Both the position numbers and the translations under genes were made by a program. Under the pieces are notes generated by a model. It was not told the DNA's origin. It worked only from the letters and a program-made list of their open reading frames with translations, and did not search any database. From NCBI GenBank assembly GCA_947626275.1, contig CANQRL010000001.1:62001-126000 (forward strand): DNA of 64,000 bases, given 5' to 3'. Below, in pieces: positions 47,398 to 57,192 of the stretch. This DNA comes from an uncultured Bacilli bacterium. GTDB lineage: Bacteria > Bacillota_I > Bacilli_A > RF39 > UBA660. Every line of letters starts with the position of its first letter. The stretch's first letter is position 1.

Positions 47398-48696
47398 TCG
47401 CTTTAATAATTCTTCTTTGGTAACTAGTTCTTGATTTCCTGTCTCCAAATCTTTTAAAGCGACTTTATTTTCTTTTACTTCTGTCTCACCGATGACGCCG
47501 ACATAAGGAATGCCCAGGCGATCTGCATATTTTATCTTTTGCTTCATCCCTTTTTCTTGATAGTAGACATCCGTTTTAATGCCGTGATTTCTTAGGTAAG
47601 TAGCGATATCTAAGACATAGTTACTGTTTTCTTTATCCATTGGGACAAGTAAAATTTTAGCAAGCGAAGTTTGATTTTCTTTTAAAATTCCTACTTCTTT
47701 TAACTGAGAATAAAGTCTTGTTAAGCCAATCGAAATACCAATTCCTGGTAAGTGTTGATCGGTATAGTACTCTGTTAAATTCTCATACCGTCCACCAGAA
47801 CAAATACTTCCTAAAGATGGATAATCATCTAGTCTCGTTTCATAAACCGTACCCGTATAATAATCTAGTCCTCTTGCAATCGTAAGATCGAGAGTATAGT
47901 ACTCTTCTGGAACTTGAAAGTCTTTGAGAGAAGCAAATACCTTCTCTAGTTCTTCTAATCCTTCTTGATAAAGAGGATCTTTTGATAATTCTTTTAATTT
48001 GGTAAGCTTCTCACTAACGCTTCCCGAAATTTGTAAGAAAGATAAAATCGTGTCAACAGAATCTTTAGAAACTTTTTGATCTAACAATTCCTCACGGACA
48101 GCCTCTTCTCCAATCTTATCAATCTTATCAATGACTCTTAGAATATCCGTTACTTGATTTTCTAAGCCTAAACTTTTAAAGAATCCAGTTAATACTTTTC
48201 GGTTGTTGATTCGAATTGTAAATTTTCCCAACTGAAGTTCTTGAAAAACGTGATAGATAACCGTTGGAATCTCCGCATCATAGACAAGATCTAACGATTC
48301 ATTTCCGATAATATCGATATCACATTGATAAAACTCCCGGAATCTTCCCTTTTGTGGTCTTTCTCCACGAAATACTTTACTAATTTGATATCTTTTGAAT
48401 GGAAAAACTAAATCGTTATAGTGAGCAGATACATAACGGGCAAGAGGGACAGTTAAATCGAATCGTAAAGATAAATCTGTATCTCCCTTTAAAAAGCGAT
48501 AAATTTGTTTTTCTGTTTCTCCACCAGCTTTCGCTAGTAAGACTTCTGATAATTCAATCGTTGGGGTATCAAGTGGCAAGAAACCATATTCTTCATATAC
48601 TCTTCTAATGGTATCTACCATTTGATTAAATTGGATTTGGTCTTGGGGTAATAATTCCATAAACCCCGATAATATTCTTGGTTCTACTTTTTTCAT
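47386..48696 (-). CDS. hisS: Histidyl-tRNA synthetase
   Basis: A 436-aa class II synthetase. Motif 1 region PRILSGFMELLP, motif 2 FKRYQISKVFRGERPQKGRFREFYQCDIDIIG, the histidine-binding blocks LTIARGLDYYTGTVYE and ICSGGRYENLT, and the C-terminal anticodon-binding domain (KILLVPMDKENSNYVLDIATYLR) are present. ATG at 48696 is preceded by GAAGG, so it is chosen over an in-frame codon at 48741. A possible 23-codon leader peptide lies upstream. The hisS-aspS order is the Bacillus order, but here a promoter and T-box separate them. Confidence 0.96.
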   Translation of the reverse strand: MKKVEPRILSGFMELLPQDQIQFNQMVDTIRRVYEEYGFLPLDTPTIELSEVLLAKAGGETEKQIYRFLKGDTDLSLRFDLTVPLARYVSAHYNDLVFPFKRYQISKVFRGERPQKGRFREFYQCDIDIIGNESLDLVYDAEIPTVIYHVFQELQLGKFTIRINNRKVLTGFFKSLGLENQVTDILRVIDKIDKIGEEAVREELLDQKVSKDSVDTILSFLQISGSVSEKLTKLKELSKDPLYQEGLEELEKVFASLKDFQVPEEYYTLDLTIARGLDYYTGTVYETRLDDYPSLGSICSGGRYENLTEYYTDQHLPGIGISIGLTRLYSQLKEVGILKENQTSLAKILLVPMDKENSNYVLDIATYLRNHGIKTDVYYQEKGMKQKIKYADRLGIPYVGVIGETEVKENKVALKDLETGNQELVTKEELLKRLTN

Positions 48697-48722
48697 TTTA
48701 TACCTTCTTTCTATTATTTTTT

Positions 48723-48794
48723 TTAGTTTGTAAAAAAACAATGTCGAAAGAAAACCTTATAGAACTGCTTTACCCACTCTTTTATTCCGTTCAT
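48723..48794 (-). CDS. Possible 23-codon leader peptide of hisS
   Basis: MNGIKEWVKQFYKVFFRHCF... ending TN, stop at 48725-48723. ATG at 48794 has AGGTGG six bases upstream, and TATAAT (48818-48813) places the transcription start just before it, so this is the first frame on the hisS mRNA. It contains a single histidine codon, so classical His attenuation is unlikely. Alternative roles are a small membrane-associated peptide or chance. Confidence 0.35.
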   Translation of the reverse strand: MNGIKEWVKQFYKVFFRHCFFTN

Positions 48795-48839
48795 TAAAAA
48801 CCACCTCATGGTATTATAAGTATATAGTTTTTTCCGTTA

Positions 48840-49679
48840 TTAGTCAACGTATTTTTTTGTTTTAGGACGTTCTAAAGTCTCTTCTATCGTTAGTCCTAAT
48901 TCCGTTAGAAGATGATTTCGGTCCTCTTCAGAGGCATACCAATGAATATGGGATTTCTCCTCATTTTCATAGCTAATTCCATAGTGAAGTTCGCCATTTA
49001 AAAGATGGAAAAGTTTTCCTCTCTTTTCCCCATAAGGGTACTTTTTGATGAGTTCTTGAATGTTACAAGAGAAAAGAGGAAAAGAATGGACATTATTTTG
49101 AGAAGTCGCATAAATGGCTGTTCGCATATCCGTGAAATCTTCATCTCTTCCCACATAGATTACGCGTTCTTGATTTAATAGTGGATAGACTTGTTGCTCT
49201 TCTATGTCAAAGATGTATTCTAACCCACAAATACTATAAAATAAGCTTTTATGGTTGATAAAAAACATTTCATCAGCCTCGATGATAGGACTAGACTGTG
49301 AGCTTTCTATCAAGCTAGCTTTACCACCCTTACGGTCAATTCGATAGGCTTTCGTCATCACAATTCCTATCAAATCCTTAGGAAACTCATTCACAATCGC
49401 TTCTAAGCGAGAAAGAGCAGGAACGACAACCTCCCCTGTCTTATAATTGATAACCTGATAAAGATTAGGACACCCTAAAAACATTTCCAACTCGCGATTA
49501 CAATTTCGAACGACAATGAGCTCACTATTCTCTTTATATATGCCAACAAAGTGGTACCCATAGTTTGCAAGATAACTACGAATCATTTCTTCCGTCGAAA
49601 AAATAGAGAAATGTTCAAATTCTCTTTCTGATAATATTCTATTTCCTTTTTCTATTCCAATAATTGGTTCTATCCGCAT
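48840..49679 (-). CDS. Conserved-looking protein of unknown function
   Basis: A 279-aa soluble protein (start MRIEPIIGIEKGNRILSEREFEHFSIFSTEEM). It has no membrane segment, signal peptide or motif I can assign. A central stretch (KTGEVVVPALSRLEAIVNEFPKDLIGIVMTKAYRIDRKGGK) and many paired acidic and aromatic residues suggest a compact alpha/beta protein. The ribosome site is weak (GAAGTGAT). It lies between hisS and the AI-2E-type transporter, all on the minus strand, in a position that B. subtilis fills differently. Confidence 0.6.
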   Translation of the reverse strand: MRIEPIIGIEKGNRILSEREFEHFSIFSTEEMIRSYLANYGYHFVGIYKENSELIVVRNCNRELEMFLGCPNLYQVINYKTGEVVVPALSRLEAIVNEFPKDLIGIVMTKAYRIDRKGGKASLIESSQSSPIIEADEMFFINHKSLFYSICGLEYIFDIEEQQVYPLLNQERVIYVGRDEDFTDMRTAIYATSQNNVHSFPLFSCNIQELIKKYPYGEKRGKLFHLLNGELHYGISYENEEKSHIHWYASEEDRNHLLTELGLTIEETLERPKTKKYVD

Positions 49680-49724
49680 AAAATCACTTCGGGGGTTATT
49701 ATATCATAGGATTTTCAAAATAAC

Positions 49725-49752
49725 AAGAAAAAGAGACTAGCTCGTCTCTTTT
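49725..49752 (-). terminator. Intrinsic terminator of the AI-2E-type transporter gene
   Basis: A 9-bp perfect stem AAAAGAGAC/GTCTCTTTT with a 6-nt loop that contains the stop codon, followed by T's. Confidence 0.75.
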
Positions 49753-50813
49753 GCGTTTTCTTTCATCGTTTTAATACTATCTGTAATGTCATCACGATAA
49801 TATTTATAAGTGGTTACAATGATAATGGCAACCGGGAAAGAAATGAATATTCCGGTAATACCAAAAATCATACTACCCGCTGACATCGCAAAGATGGTCA
49901 AAAGGGGATGGATTTGATTGGTCTTTCCATAGACAGCTGGATTGATAACATAGCTATCCACACTAGATAATAGGAAAAAAGCTATCAATGTTCTTACAAA
50001 CAATCCTGGACTTACTACAAACGCAGTAATCGCTGCAATACAATTACAAGCAATTCCTCCAAAATAAGGAATCATATTGGCAATTCCCGCAAGGAATCCT
50101 AATAATAACGCATTAGGATGTCCAATAAAATAGTAAACCAAAGCATATTCGATAACAGAGATAAACATAACCTCTACTAAGCCACTTAAGTAGTTTTTCA
50201 TTCCTCTATCTAAGGCACGAACGTACTCATAAGTTTTTCTTTTTCTAGTACGGAAGAATTTCTTCACTTCCAAACGAATCTTATCCATATCGATTAGAAA
50301 ATAGATATAGGCTGCCATCCCAAAGAAAATTTTACCAATAAAGTCAATAGAACTACCAATTAGGTTAATGGCCCCATTAGAGACATATTTCGTCACATCG
50401 GCAATAATGTTTTGAAAACCGTCATTAATCGTATCCTGTAGTCCGGAAATATTGATATTCCAATCCTTCGTTGAAATCTCCGTTAAAAAGGTATTGATAC
50501 TCGAAAATAAAGAAGATAACTGTCCTACTAATACGCTTGTTACCATATAACAAGTAAGAACGATAAGAGCAACAATAATAAATAACAAGATAGCAATCGC
50601 TAACCACTTTGGTAGTCCCTTTGAACGCATTTTTTCTACTATGGGATGCGTAGCATAAGCAAGTGCGAACGCTAGAACAAATGGCGTAACAATCGCAATA
50701 AACTTATTGACTCCATCAATCCATAAATTTCCTGTTCGATAAATTAAGAAGATAATGAGAGCGATTAACGCTAAATTCACTAACTTAAAATCGACTTTTT
50801 CCCTTTTAATCAT
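49737..50813 (-). CDS. AI-2E family membrane transporter
   Basis: A 358-aa polytopic membrane protein of the AI-2E (PerM/YtvI) family with seven or eight helices: LVNLALIALIIFLIY, FIAIVTPFVLAFALAYATHPIVEKMRSKGLP, LAIAILLFIIVALIVLTCYMV, a periplasmic-type helical loop, and GFLAGIANMIPYFGGIACNCIAAITAFV with the family PYFGG signature. Members act as sodium/proton-linked exporters or autoinducer carriers; the substrate is unknown. ATG 50813 is preceded by GGGG and overlaps the dtd stop by 8 bp; a GTG four codons upstream is less likely. Confidence 0.87.
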   Translation of the reverse strand: MIKREKVDFKLVNLALIALIIFLIYRTGNLWIDGVNKFIAIVTPFVLAFALAYATHPIVEKMRSKGLPKWLAIAILLFIIVALIVLTCYMVTSVLVGQLSSLFSSINTFLTEISTKDWNINISGLQDTINDGFQNIIADVTKYVSNGAINLIGSSIDFIGKIFFGMAAYIYFLIDMDKIRLEVKKFFRTRKRKTYEYVRALDRGMKNYLSGLVEVMFISVIEYALVYYFIGHPNALLLGFLAGIANMIPYFGGIACNCIAAITAFVVSPGLFVRTLIAFFLLSSVDSYVINPAVYGKTNQIHPLLTIFAMSAGSMIFGITGIFISFPVAIIIVTTYKYYRDDITDSIKTMKENAKETS

Positions 50814-51255
50814 GTTTTTCCCCACTTTCTAATAGAATGGTAATCGGTCCATCATTCGTAATCGATACCTTCATATCGGCTCCAAAAACACCTTTTTCAA
50901 CCGGTACGAATTGTTCTAATTTTTGATTCCACTTATCGTATAAGAGACTAGCCTCTTCCCCTTTCATGGCATTGATATAGCTAGGTCTATTTCCTTTTTT
51001 CGCATTCCCATAAAGCGTAAATTGGGAAATGCTTAGGATACTCCCTCCTATATCGAGAAGGGAACGATTCATGACTCCATTCTCATCATCAAAAATGCGA
51101 AGATTTAAGACCTTATTTACCATATAGTCGATTTCCTTTTCGGTATCTCCTACTTTGAAACCGACTAAGAGAACAACACCCTTTTCAATCTCTCCTACTA
51201 CCTCACCATCAACACTTACCGATGAGTGTAGACTCCTCTGTACAACTACTCGCAT
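50806..51255 (-). CDS. dtd: D-aminoacyl-tRNA deacylase
   Basis: A 149-aa enzyme that removes D-amino acids mistakenly attached to tRNAs. The start MRVVVQRSLHSSVSVDGEVVG, the active-site SQFTLYGNAKKGNRPSY and the NDGPITILLES cross-subunit motif are canonical. Its ATG overlaps the relA stop (TAATG), and its end overlaps the transporter start, giving a tightly coupled three-gene run. The relA-dtd order is the same as in Bacillus. Confidence 0.96.
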   Translation of the reverse strand: MRVVVQRSLHSSVSVDGEVVGEIEKGVVLLVGFKVGDTEKEIDYMVNKVLNLRIFDDENGVMNRSLLDIGGSILSISQFTLYGNAKKGNRPSYINAMKGEEASLLYDKWNQKLEQFVPVEKGVFGADMKVSITNDGPITILLESGEKHD

Positions 51256-53426
51256 TAATTAATAACCCTCTCTACTTGAACGATACTGCTGATAGAAAGT
51301 AAATCGTTCATAAATTTTTTCAACTTTTCTGTATTATCAACGAGTACATTTAACGTAAACATGTACGTTCCATCCGTTTGAATCGTATTAATACTTTGAA
51401 TGTTGATATCCGAACTAGAACTTTTAGAAATAATCGCTAAAAGCAATTCTTTATTCTCGTTTGCGCGAACAAAAATATCGGTAGAATACTTTTTGCTGAC
51501 CTCTTCATTCCAACTGACATCGATAATACGTTCCTCTCGGTCACTGACATTTGGACAAATCGTTCGATGAACATTGATTCCGTTTCCTTTCGAGATATAG
51601 CCGACAATATCATCACCTGGAATCGGCTTACAACAAGAAGCAATATTGACTTTAATCTCATCGATACCTTCTACTACAATATCGTTCTTGACTTGAATTT
51701 TCTTCGCTTCACTTTTAGTTACTTTATCTAAAAGGATTTCTTCTCGCGTACGATTATCATTCGTATAGAAATTGACAACCGATAAAGCGGTTAATTTGTT
51801 ATTTCCAATTGAGATATGAAGTTCATTCATATCAGACATATGAAATTCTTCTAATATTTTATTGATGGATTCCGTACTATAAAATTCACCAAATGGAATT
51901 TTTCTTTTTCGAACTTCTTTTTGAAGTAAATCCGTTCCTTGTTTTAAATATTCCTCTTTATCTATTTTATTATAAAAGCTTTTAATCTTATTCTTGGCTT
52001 GTGACGTAAAAGCCATATCAATCCATTCACGAGAAGGTCCCGTTGAATTCTTATTCGTATTGATTTTAACGATATCGCCATCATTTAACGTATAGTCAAG
52101 TGGGACAATATTTCCATTGACTAGTGCGCCTACCATGGTATCTCCAACTCCACTATGAACCCGGTAAGCAAAGTCAATTGGGGTCGATCCTTGTGGTAAC
52201 TCAATGACATCCCCTTTTGGCGTAAAGACATAAATCGTATCTTTTAAGACATCTTCTTGAACACTTTTTACAAAAGCTTCATCGTTCGTCTCTTCTTCCT
52301 TAAGTTCCATAATTTCGCGGAAGAACTGAAGTTTTTGTTCCATCGCACTTTGCATGCTTGCTTTCACGTTACTACCGTGTTCCTTATAAGACCAGTGAGA
52401 AGCAATTCCTCGCTCTGCTACTTCGTCCATCGCATACGTTCGAATCTGAATTTCAAAGAGATATCCTTCTAGTCCAAAAACAGTTGTATGAAGGGATTGA
52501 TACATGTTGGTCTTCGGCATCGCGATATAGTCTTTAAACCGTTTTGGAATAGGACGATATTTAGAATGGACAACACCCAAAGCTTGATAGCACTCCTGCT
52601 CCGTATTCACGTAGACTCTCATCGCTAATAGATCATAGATATCACTAAACCGTTTTCCCTTATCTAGTTTTTTATAGATACTGTATATACTCTTTGCTCT
52701 TCCTTTAATTTGATGTTCAATGCCATTTTTATGGAGCAAATCGCTTACTTTTTCCATCATTTCATTGACAATTCGATCCCGTTCTTTTCGGGTTTGATTC
52801 AACTTTTCGACGATAGAAAAATAAACATCCGGTTTATAATAGCGCAAAGACAAATCCTCTAGCTCACTCTTAATTTGGTTCATTCCCAAACGATGAGCAA
52901 TCGGTGTTAGGATATCTAGTGTTTCCTTTGCCTTATCTTTTTGTTTTTTCTCTGATAAAATCCAAAGCGTTCGCATATTGTGAAGACGATCTGCTAGTTT
53001 GATAATCAAAATACGAACATCTTCAGAAAGACCTACTAAAATCTTTCGGTGATTAGCGATGACCGCTTCATTATCACACGTAAACTTCAATTTATTAATT
53101 TTGGTAACGCCGTTTACCAAATCGGCTATCTCTTTGCCGAACTTCTTTTCAATTTCTTCATACGTACAGTCACAATCTTCAATCGTGTCATGTAAAATGG
53201 CCGCACAAATGGTCTGATAATCGGCATTGATATCCGATAAAATATAAGCGACATTTAAGGGATGGACAATGTAATCTTCCCCGGTTAAACGCTTTTGACC
53301 AAAATGTTGTTCATAGGCGAAAAGATAAGCTTTCGAAATCAGTTTTCGCTCTTCTGGTTTCGTGATATACGTACAAACTTTTTCATATAACTCATCAAAT
53401 GTTAGTTTTGGGTTATCTTTTCTCAT
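51255..53426 (-). CDS. relA: Bifunctional (p)ppGpp synthetase/hydrolase RelA/SpoT
   Basis: A 723-aa stringent-response enzyme. The N-terminal HD hydrolase has H79-D80 in AAILHDTIEDCDCTYEE, so hydrolysis is likely retained. The synthetase domain has RVYVNTEQECYQALGVVHSKYRPIPKRFKDYIA and TNMYQSLHTTVFG. TGS (DTIYVFTPKGDVIELPQGSTPIDFAYRVHSGVG), the zinc-finger/helical region with NIASCCKPIPGDDIVGYIS, and a C-terminal ACT domain follow. Length and domain order are those of the single long Rel of Firmicutes. Confidence 0.97.
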   Translation of the reverse strand: MRKDNPKLTFDELYEKVCTYITKPEERKLISKAYLFAYEQHFGQKRLTGEDYIVHPLNVAYILSDINADYQTICAAILHDTIEDCDCTYEEIEKKFGKEIADLVNGVTKINKLKFTCDNEAVIANHRKILVGLSEDVRILIIKLADRLHNMRTLWILSEKKQKDKAKETLDILTPIAHRLGMNQIKSELEDLSLRYYKPDVYFSIVEKLNQTRKERDRIVNEMMEKVSDLLHKNGIEHQIKGRAKSIYSIYKKLDKGKRFSDIYDLLAMRVYVNTEQECYQALGVVHSKYRPIPKRFKDYIAMPKTNMYQSLHTTVFGLEGYLFEIQIRTYAMDEVAERGIASHWSYKEHGSNVKASMQSAMEQKLQFFREIMELKEEETNDEAFVKSVQEDVLKDTIYVFTPKGDVIELPQGSTPIDFAYRVHSGVGDTMVGALVNGNIVPLDYTLNDGDIVKINTNKNSTGPSREWIDMAFTSQAKNKIKSFYNKIDKEEYLKQGTDLLQKEVRKRKIPFGEFYSTESINKILEEFHMSDMNELHISIGNNKLTALSVVNFYTNDNRTREEILLDKVTKSEAKKIQVKNDIVVEGIDEIKVNIASCCKPIPGDDIVGYISKGNGINVHRTICPNVSDREERIIDVSWNEEVSKKYSTDIFVRANENKELLLAIISKSSSSDINIQSINTIQTDGTYMFTLNVLVDNTEKLKKFMNDLLSISSIVQVERVIN

Positions 53427-53435
53427 GATATCACC

Positions 53436-54392
53436 TTACTCTATTTGAAATATTTTCATCCTTTTCTTATCGACAACCGAACCAATCGCTTGTAGATATA
53501 AAACATCTTTACTAGAAAAATCCGTCTTGAGATTTTTCAAATAATTTAATACTTGACTAACCGCTTCCTTCTGATCTTCTTTTAATAAGACCCTTTCTCG
53601 AAAGGAACTCGTAATTCCTAAGGCTAGAAGAAAAGCCCCTATCATTGGAAGATAAAAGTTCCAAAGATTTCCGTTTTGACGGATGAAGGTAAAAGCACTC
53701 ATCACATTTAAAAGAATCAAAAAAGCACTGATAATGGTGAAGAAAGCTGAATTAGGTGTTTCTAATGGTAGAAAATATTTTTCTCTTACTTGTTCTATCC
53801 ATTCGTATTCGGTATTGCGATTACTCAAGTTTTCTAATGCTTGTTCCTTAATTTTAGCCATTGGAAAAGATACTTTTTCTTTCTGATATTTCTTCATTTT
53901 TTTAATACGCATTTCTTCCTTTTGTTGAAACTCTGTAAGACTAAGGAAAAGTCCACATAAGAAATGGAACTCAAAGGCATCTAGCTTTTCTAACTCTACT
54001 TTATCATTCAACTCTAGTGTCTCTCCGTCAAAAAAGATTGTTTCTTTTTCCATTTCATAAAAAAGTTCGGAAACAATTTGCTTTTCCCCAATGTTGTTCT
54101 TTTTGTGGTACCACAAAGTATGAATGAAATAAGCTTCTAGGGGACTTACTGTAACCTCTTCAACCGCTTCTTTTCTAATCATCTTAGAAGACTTTCGAAT
54201 TGCCAATTTACTTTTTATAATATAAAAGAGATTAATGAAAATAAGAAGAAGCGTGATCCCAAGACCAATTCCTTCTAGAATAAGATTATTCGTTTTAATG
54301 ATAAAACTGTAAAGGGTAACTAGGAAAAGAACGAATACGATACTAGCAATCCATCTTCCATAATGATCTTTTTTTTGCTCTTTTACTTTCAT
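53436..54392 (-). CDS. Membrane protein of unknown function, DUF2207-like tail
   Basis: A 318-aa protein with two N-terminal membrane helices (about residues 15-33 and 37-56), a central cytosolic domain of about 150 residues (TVSPLEAYFIHTLWYHKKNNIGEKQIVSELFYEMEKETIFFDG...), and two further helices near residues 222-265. The central domain resembles the C-terminal part of DUF2207 proteins, which I infer only from layout. It is nine bases upstream of relA and would be co-transcribed with it. In Bacillus this position carries recJ and apt, which are absent here. Confidence 0.6.
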   Translation of the reverse strand: MKVKEQKKDHYGRWIASIVFVLFLVTLYSFIIKTNNLILEGIGLGITLLLIFINLFYIIKSKLAIRKSSKMIRKEAVEEVTVSPLEAYFIHTLWYHKKNNIGEKQIVSELFYEMEKETIFFDGETLELNDKVELEKLDAFEFHFLCGLFLSLTEFQQKEEMRIKKMKKYQKEKVSFPMAKIKEQALENLSNRNTEYEWIEQVREKYFLPLETPNSAFFTIISAFLILLNVMSAFTFIRQNGNLWNFYLPMIGAFLLALGITSSFRERVLLKEDQKEAVSQVLNYLKNLKTDFSSKDVLYLQAIGSVVDKKRMKIFQIE

Positions 54393-54442
54393 GAAACCAC
54401 CTACTATCCATTATAGCATACTGCCTAAAATTAATAAAGAAG

Positions 54443-54471
54443 AAAAAAGGAATTAACAGTTAATTCCTTTT
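54443..54471 (-). terminator. Intrinsic terminator of secDF
   Basis: A 12-bp perfect stem AAAAGGAATTAA/TTAATTCCTTTT with a 3-nt loop; the stop TAA lies in the 3' arm. Confidence 0.8.
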
Positions 54472-56876
54472 ACTTTTAATTCTTCAACAGTTTCCTTATC
54501 TTCTACTTCATACCATTTTTTCTTCTCTGGTTTTCCTACTCTTCTCTTCTCGAGTAAATACCATAGATGAAGCGCTAAGAAGAGAGAAGAATACGTACCG
54601 GCAATCAAACCGATTAATAACGCATAGTTGAAGTTAATAATCTCGTGAGATCCTAAGAAGATAAGAGATATAACCGGAAGTAATGTCGTAATCGAAGTAA
54701 GTAAACTTCTAGATAATACTTCTTTTAGACTGACATCGACTAAGTTTTGCAACTCGGCTGTTGTTTTTATTTTACCGTGGTAAAGTTTTTCTTTATTCTC
54801 TCGAATTCTATCGAAAGCAACAATGGTGTTGTTGATAGAATATCCAATGATAGATAGGATAGCGGCAATAAAGATACTCGTGACTTCTAACTTTAATAAG
54901 CTGAAGGCAATTACAACAATTAAGCAGTCATGCATTAACGCAAATACAGAACTTACTCCATAACTGAATGTAAAACGAAGTGTTACATAAATGATTAAGC
55001 CGATAAGCGCTAAAGCCAAAGACCAAATCGCATTTTCAAGGAGTTGTTTTTTAACGATATTTGATACGGCACCAACACTAGCTGTTGCTCCATCATATTT
55101 TGCAAAGTAAGTATCAATCTTATCGTTATCGCTTGCTTCAAAGACATCTGTAACCGTTATATAAACGGTATGATCATCGATTTGTTCAGAAGCATCTAAA
55201 TGATAGCCTAAAGATTCTATTTCCTTCGCTACCACATCTTTATTTAAATCGACATTGGCTTGAAGAGAGATACTAGAACCACCCTTAAAATCAATTCCTA
55301 AATTAAATCCATTCATAAATACATATACAGTACCAACAATCAATACCAAAAGAGATACTGCAAATAGACGTGGATTCCATTTGGTGAAAGAGAATTTTTC
55401 TAGACGACTCTTCTTATTTAAATCCCCAATACCAATAAAGGCTGTTAAATGACGATCGAATGCTCCACTTTGAACAAATTTCTTCAATAAGAAACGGACA
55501 AAACATACCATGATTAAGAAAGTAACTAATATACTAATTAAAAGCATAGTAGCAAATCCCTTAACGCTGCTTTCTCCAAACCAGAAGAGGATAAAAGCCG
55601 CAATCAAGGTCGTAATATTCGCATCGAAGATAGAAGAGAAGGAATTCTTGTTTCCTCTTGCGAATGCTTCTTCTAAGGTGTATTTTGCTCTTAATTCTTC
55701 TTTGATACGAGTAAAACTAATGACACTGGCATCGACTGCCATACCAATACCGATAACAACAGCGGCAATAGATGGTAAGGTAAGTCTTCCACCAATTAAA
55801 TTAAAGATTAGGAATACCAAAACAGTATACGCTAAAATACCAACACTGGTAATAAAACCACTAAAGCGATAAACAAGGATTAAAAGAAGCATAATGGCGA
55901 TAATCCCTACGACTCCTGCTAAGAAAGTTTTCTCTAGGGCGTCTTCTCCAAAAGAGGCATTGACCGTCCGAGAAGAAATCTCCTCTAATTTAGTAGGTAA
56001 ACTACCAGAATTGATAAGTTCTGCTAAATCTTCTGCTTCTTCTTGGGTGAAGTTACCCGTTAGGCGAACATTATTCGTCGTTAATTCATCTTGAATATAG
56101 GCATAAGAGATACATCTAGAACTTCCTCCGGTTCCACACTGTTCTCTTTGTTCAGAGAATTTATCTCCTTCTTCCCAGTCTAACCAAATAACCATTGGTT
56201 CATTAGCGGCTCTTAAGACCTCTGTCTTTTCGTGGAAAGTATCGATATCAGCGATATCTAAAAGAAGATAATACGTTCCTACTTTATCCTCATCACGAGC
56301 GACTTTTACAGATCCAGCCCGTAATACCTTAGAATCCATAATGAGTTCATCACTACTATTTCTAAAAGTCAAATTCGCCATTTGACTCAAGGTACTCTTC
56401 GCTTCTTTTTCATCGGTAACACCCGCTAATTGAACACGAATATTATTTCCTTCAATCGAAATTTCTGGTTCACTGACTCCTAATATATCAATACGCTTTA
56501 AAATGATGCTGTAAGTATTCGTAACCATATCCTGTGTTACTTTACTACCATCTGTACTATTTACTTTGTAAAGAATTTCAAAACCACCCTGTAAATCTAG
56601 ACCAAACTTAGTTGCTTTCAAAACAGGGAATAAAGCAACAACCATAATAGCGACGATAAGAATCGTTGTCACGATAGAAAGAGCAAGTGTCTTTCGTTGC
56701 GCTTTTTTCTTTCGCGTATCTTTTGCTGCTTGTTTACTAGATATTTTTCTAGTAGGTTCTTCTTTTTTTGTTTCTTCTTTTTCTACTTTATTTACCTTTT
56801 CTTCTTTTACTGGCTTTGTTTCTTTTTTCACGGGTGCGACTGTTTTCGCTACCTTTGTTTTCTTTTTCTTTGCCAT
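54453..56876 (-). CDS. secDF: Fused protein translocase subunit SecDF
   Basis: An 807-aa twelve-helix membrane protein that uses the proton gradient to pull secreted proteins across. The SecD half opens with ATKFGLDLQGGFEILYKV, with a periplasmic P1 region and GIGMAVDASVISFTRIKEEL; the SecF half opens at NGFNLGIDFKGGSSISLQ and has ILSIIGYSINNTIVAFDRIRE. Fusion of SecD and SecF is usual in Bacillus relatives. An unusual lysine/glutamate-rich cytosolic tail of about 60 residues precedes the first helix. Good ribosome site AGGTGATAAT. comN is upstream in the same run. Confidence 0.95.
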   Translation of the reverse strand: MAKKKKTKVAKTVAPVKKETKPVKEEKVNKVEKEETKKEEPTRKISSKQAAKDTRKKKAQRKTLALSIVTTILIVAIMVVALFPVLKATKFGLDLQGGFEILYKVNSTDGSKVTQDMVTNTYSIILKRIDILGVSEPEISIEGNNIRVQLAGVTDEKEAKSTLSQMANLTFRNSSDELIMDSKVLRAGSVKVARDEDKVGTYYLLLDIADIDTFHEKTEVLRAANEPMVIWLDWEEGDKFSEQREQCGTGGSSRCISYAYIQDELTTNNVRLTGNFTQEEAEDLAELINSGSLPTKLEEISSRTVNASFGEDALEKTFLAGVVGIIAIMLLLILVYRFSGFITSVGILAYTVLVFLIFNLIGGRLTLPSIAAVVIGIGMAVDASVISFTRIKEELRAKYTLEEAFARGNKNSFSSIFDANITTLIAAFILFWFGESSVKGFATMLLISILVTFLIMVCFVRFLLKKFVQSGAFDRHLTAFIGIGDLNKKSRLEKFSFTKWNPRLFAVSLLVLIVGTVYVFMNGFNLGIDFKGGSSISLQANVDLNKDVVAKEIESLGYHLDASEQIDDHTVYITVTDVFEASDNDKIDTYFAKYDGATASVGAVSNIVKKQLLENAIWSLALALIGLIIYVTLRFTFSYGVSSVFALMHDCLIVVIAFSLLKLEVTSIFIAAILSIIGYSINNTIVAFDRIRENKEKLYHGKIKTTAELQNLVDVSLKEVLSRSLLTSITTLLPVISLIFLGSHEIINFNYALLIGLIAGTYSSLFLALHLWYLLEKRRVGKPEKKKWYEVEDKETVEELKVKGINC

Positions 56877-56880
56877 ATTA

Positions 56881-57126
56881 TCACCTATCCTTGTTTCCTT
56901 CTGTGTATTGATAAATTAAAGCATTATCGGCATGTAAAATATCATCGACCATCTGATGTAAGAATAATCCACTCGCACGCTTCCATTTAGAATTCGCTAA
57001 ATATTCCCATATTTCTTTAGGGGAGATATTTCGATAATCATTTCTTTCTAGGTCGCATACTTTACTATTTAAAGCTGGCTCTAATCGATGATAGAGATCT
57101 TCTAATGTTTCAAATTCAATCTCCAT
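56881..57126 (-). CDS. ComN-like post-transcriptional regulator
   Basis: An 81-aa protein of the small family that includes B. subtilis ComN (YrzD), which controls comE mRNA localisation. The pattern LEPALNSKVCDLERNDYRNISPKEIWEYLANSKWKRASGLFLHQMVDDILHA is characteristic. In B. subtilis the gene lies between spoVB and secDF, exactly as here. The start has AGGAG upstream. Function in this organism is inferred from family and position. Confidence 0.83.
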   Translation of the reverse strand: MEIEFETLEDLYHRLEPALNSKVCDLERNDYRNISPKEIWEYLANSKWKRASGLFLHQMVDDILHADNALIYQYTEGNKDR

Positions 57127-57192
57127 TTCTAATCTCCTGCGCTTTCACATACAATATTGTATACTAAAAACTAGTTTTTGAAAAGGAGAAAC

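Noticed and set aside
48697-48840. A T-box leader for hisS
   Set aside because: The 5' region lacks the AGGGTGG-CACCGCG box and is too short; only the aspS leader has it.
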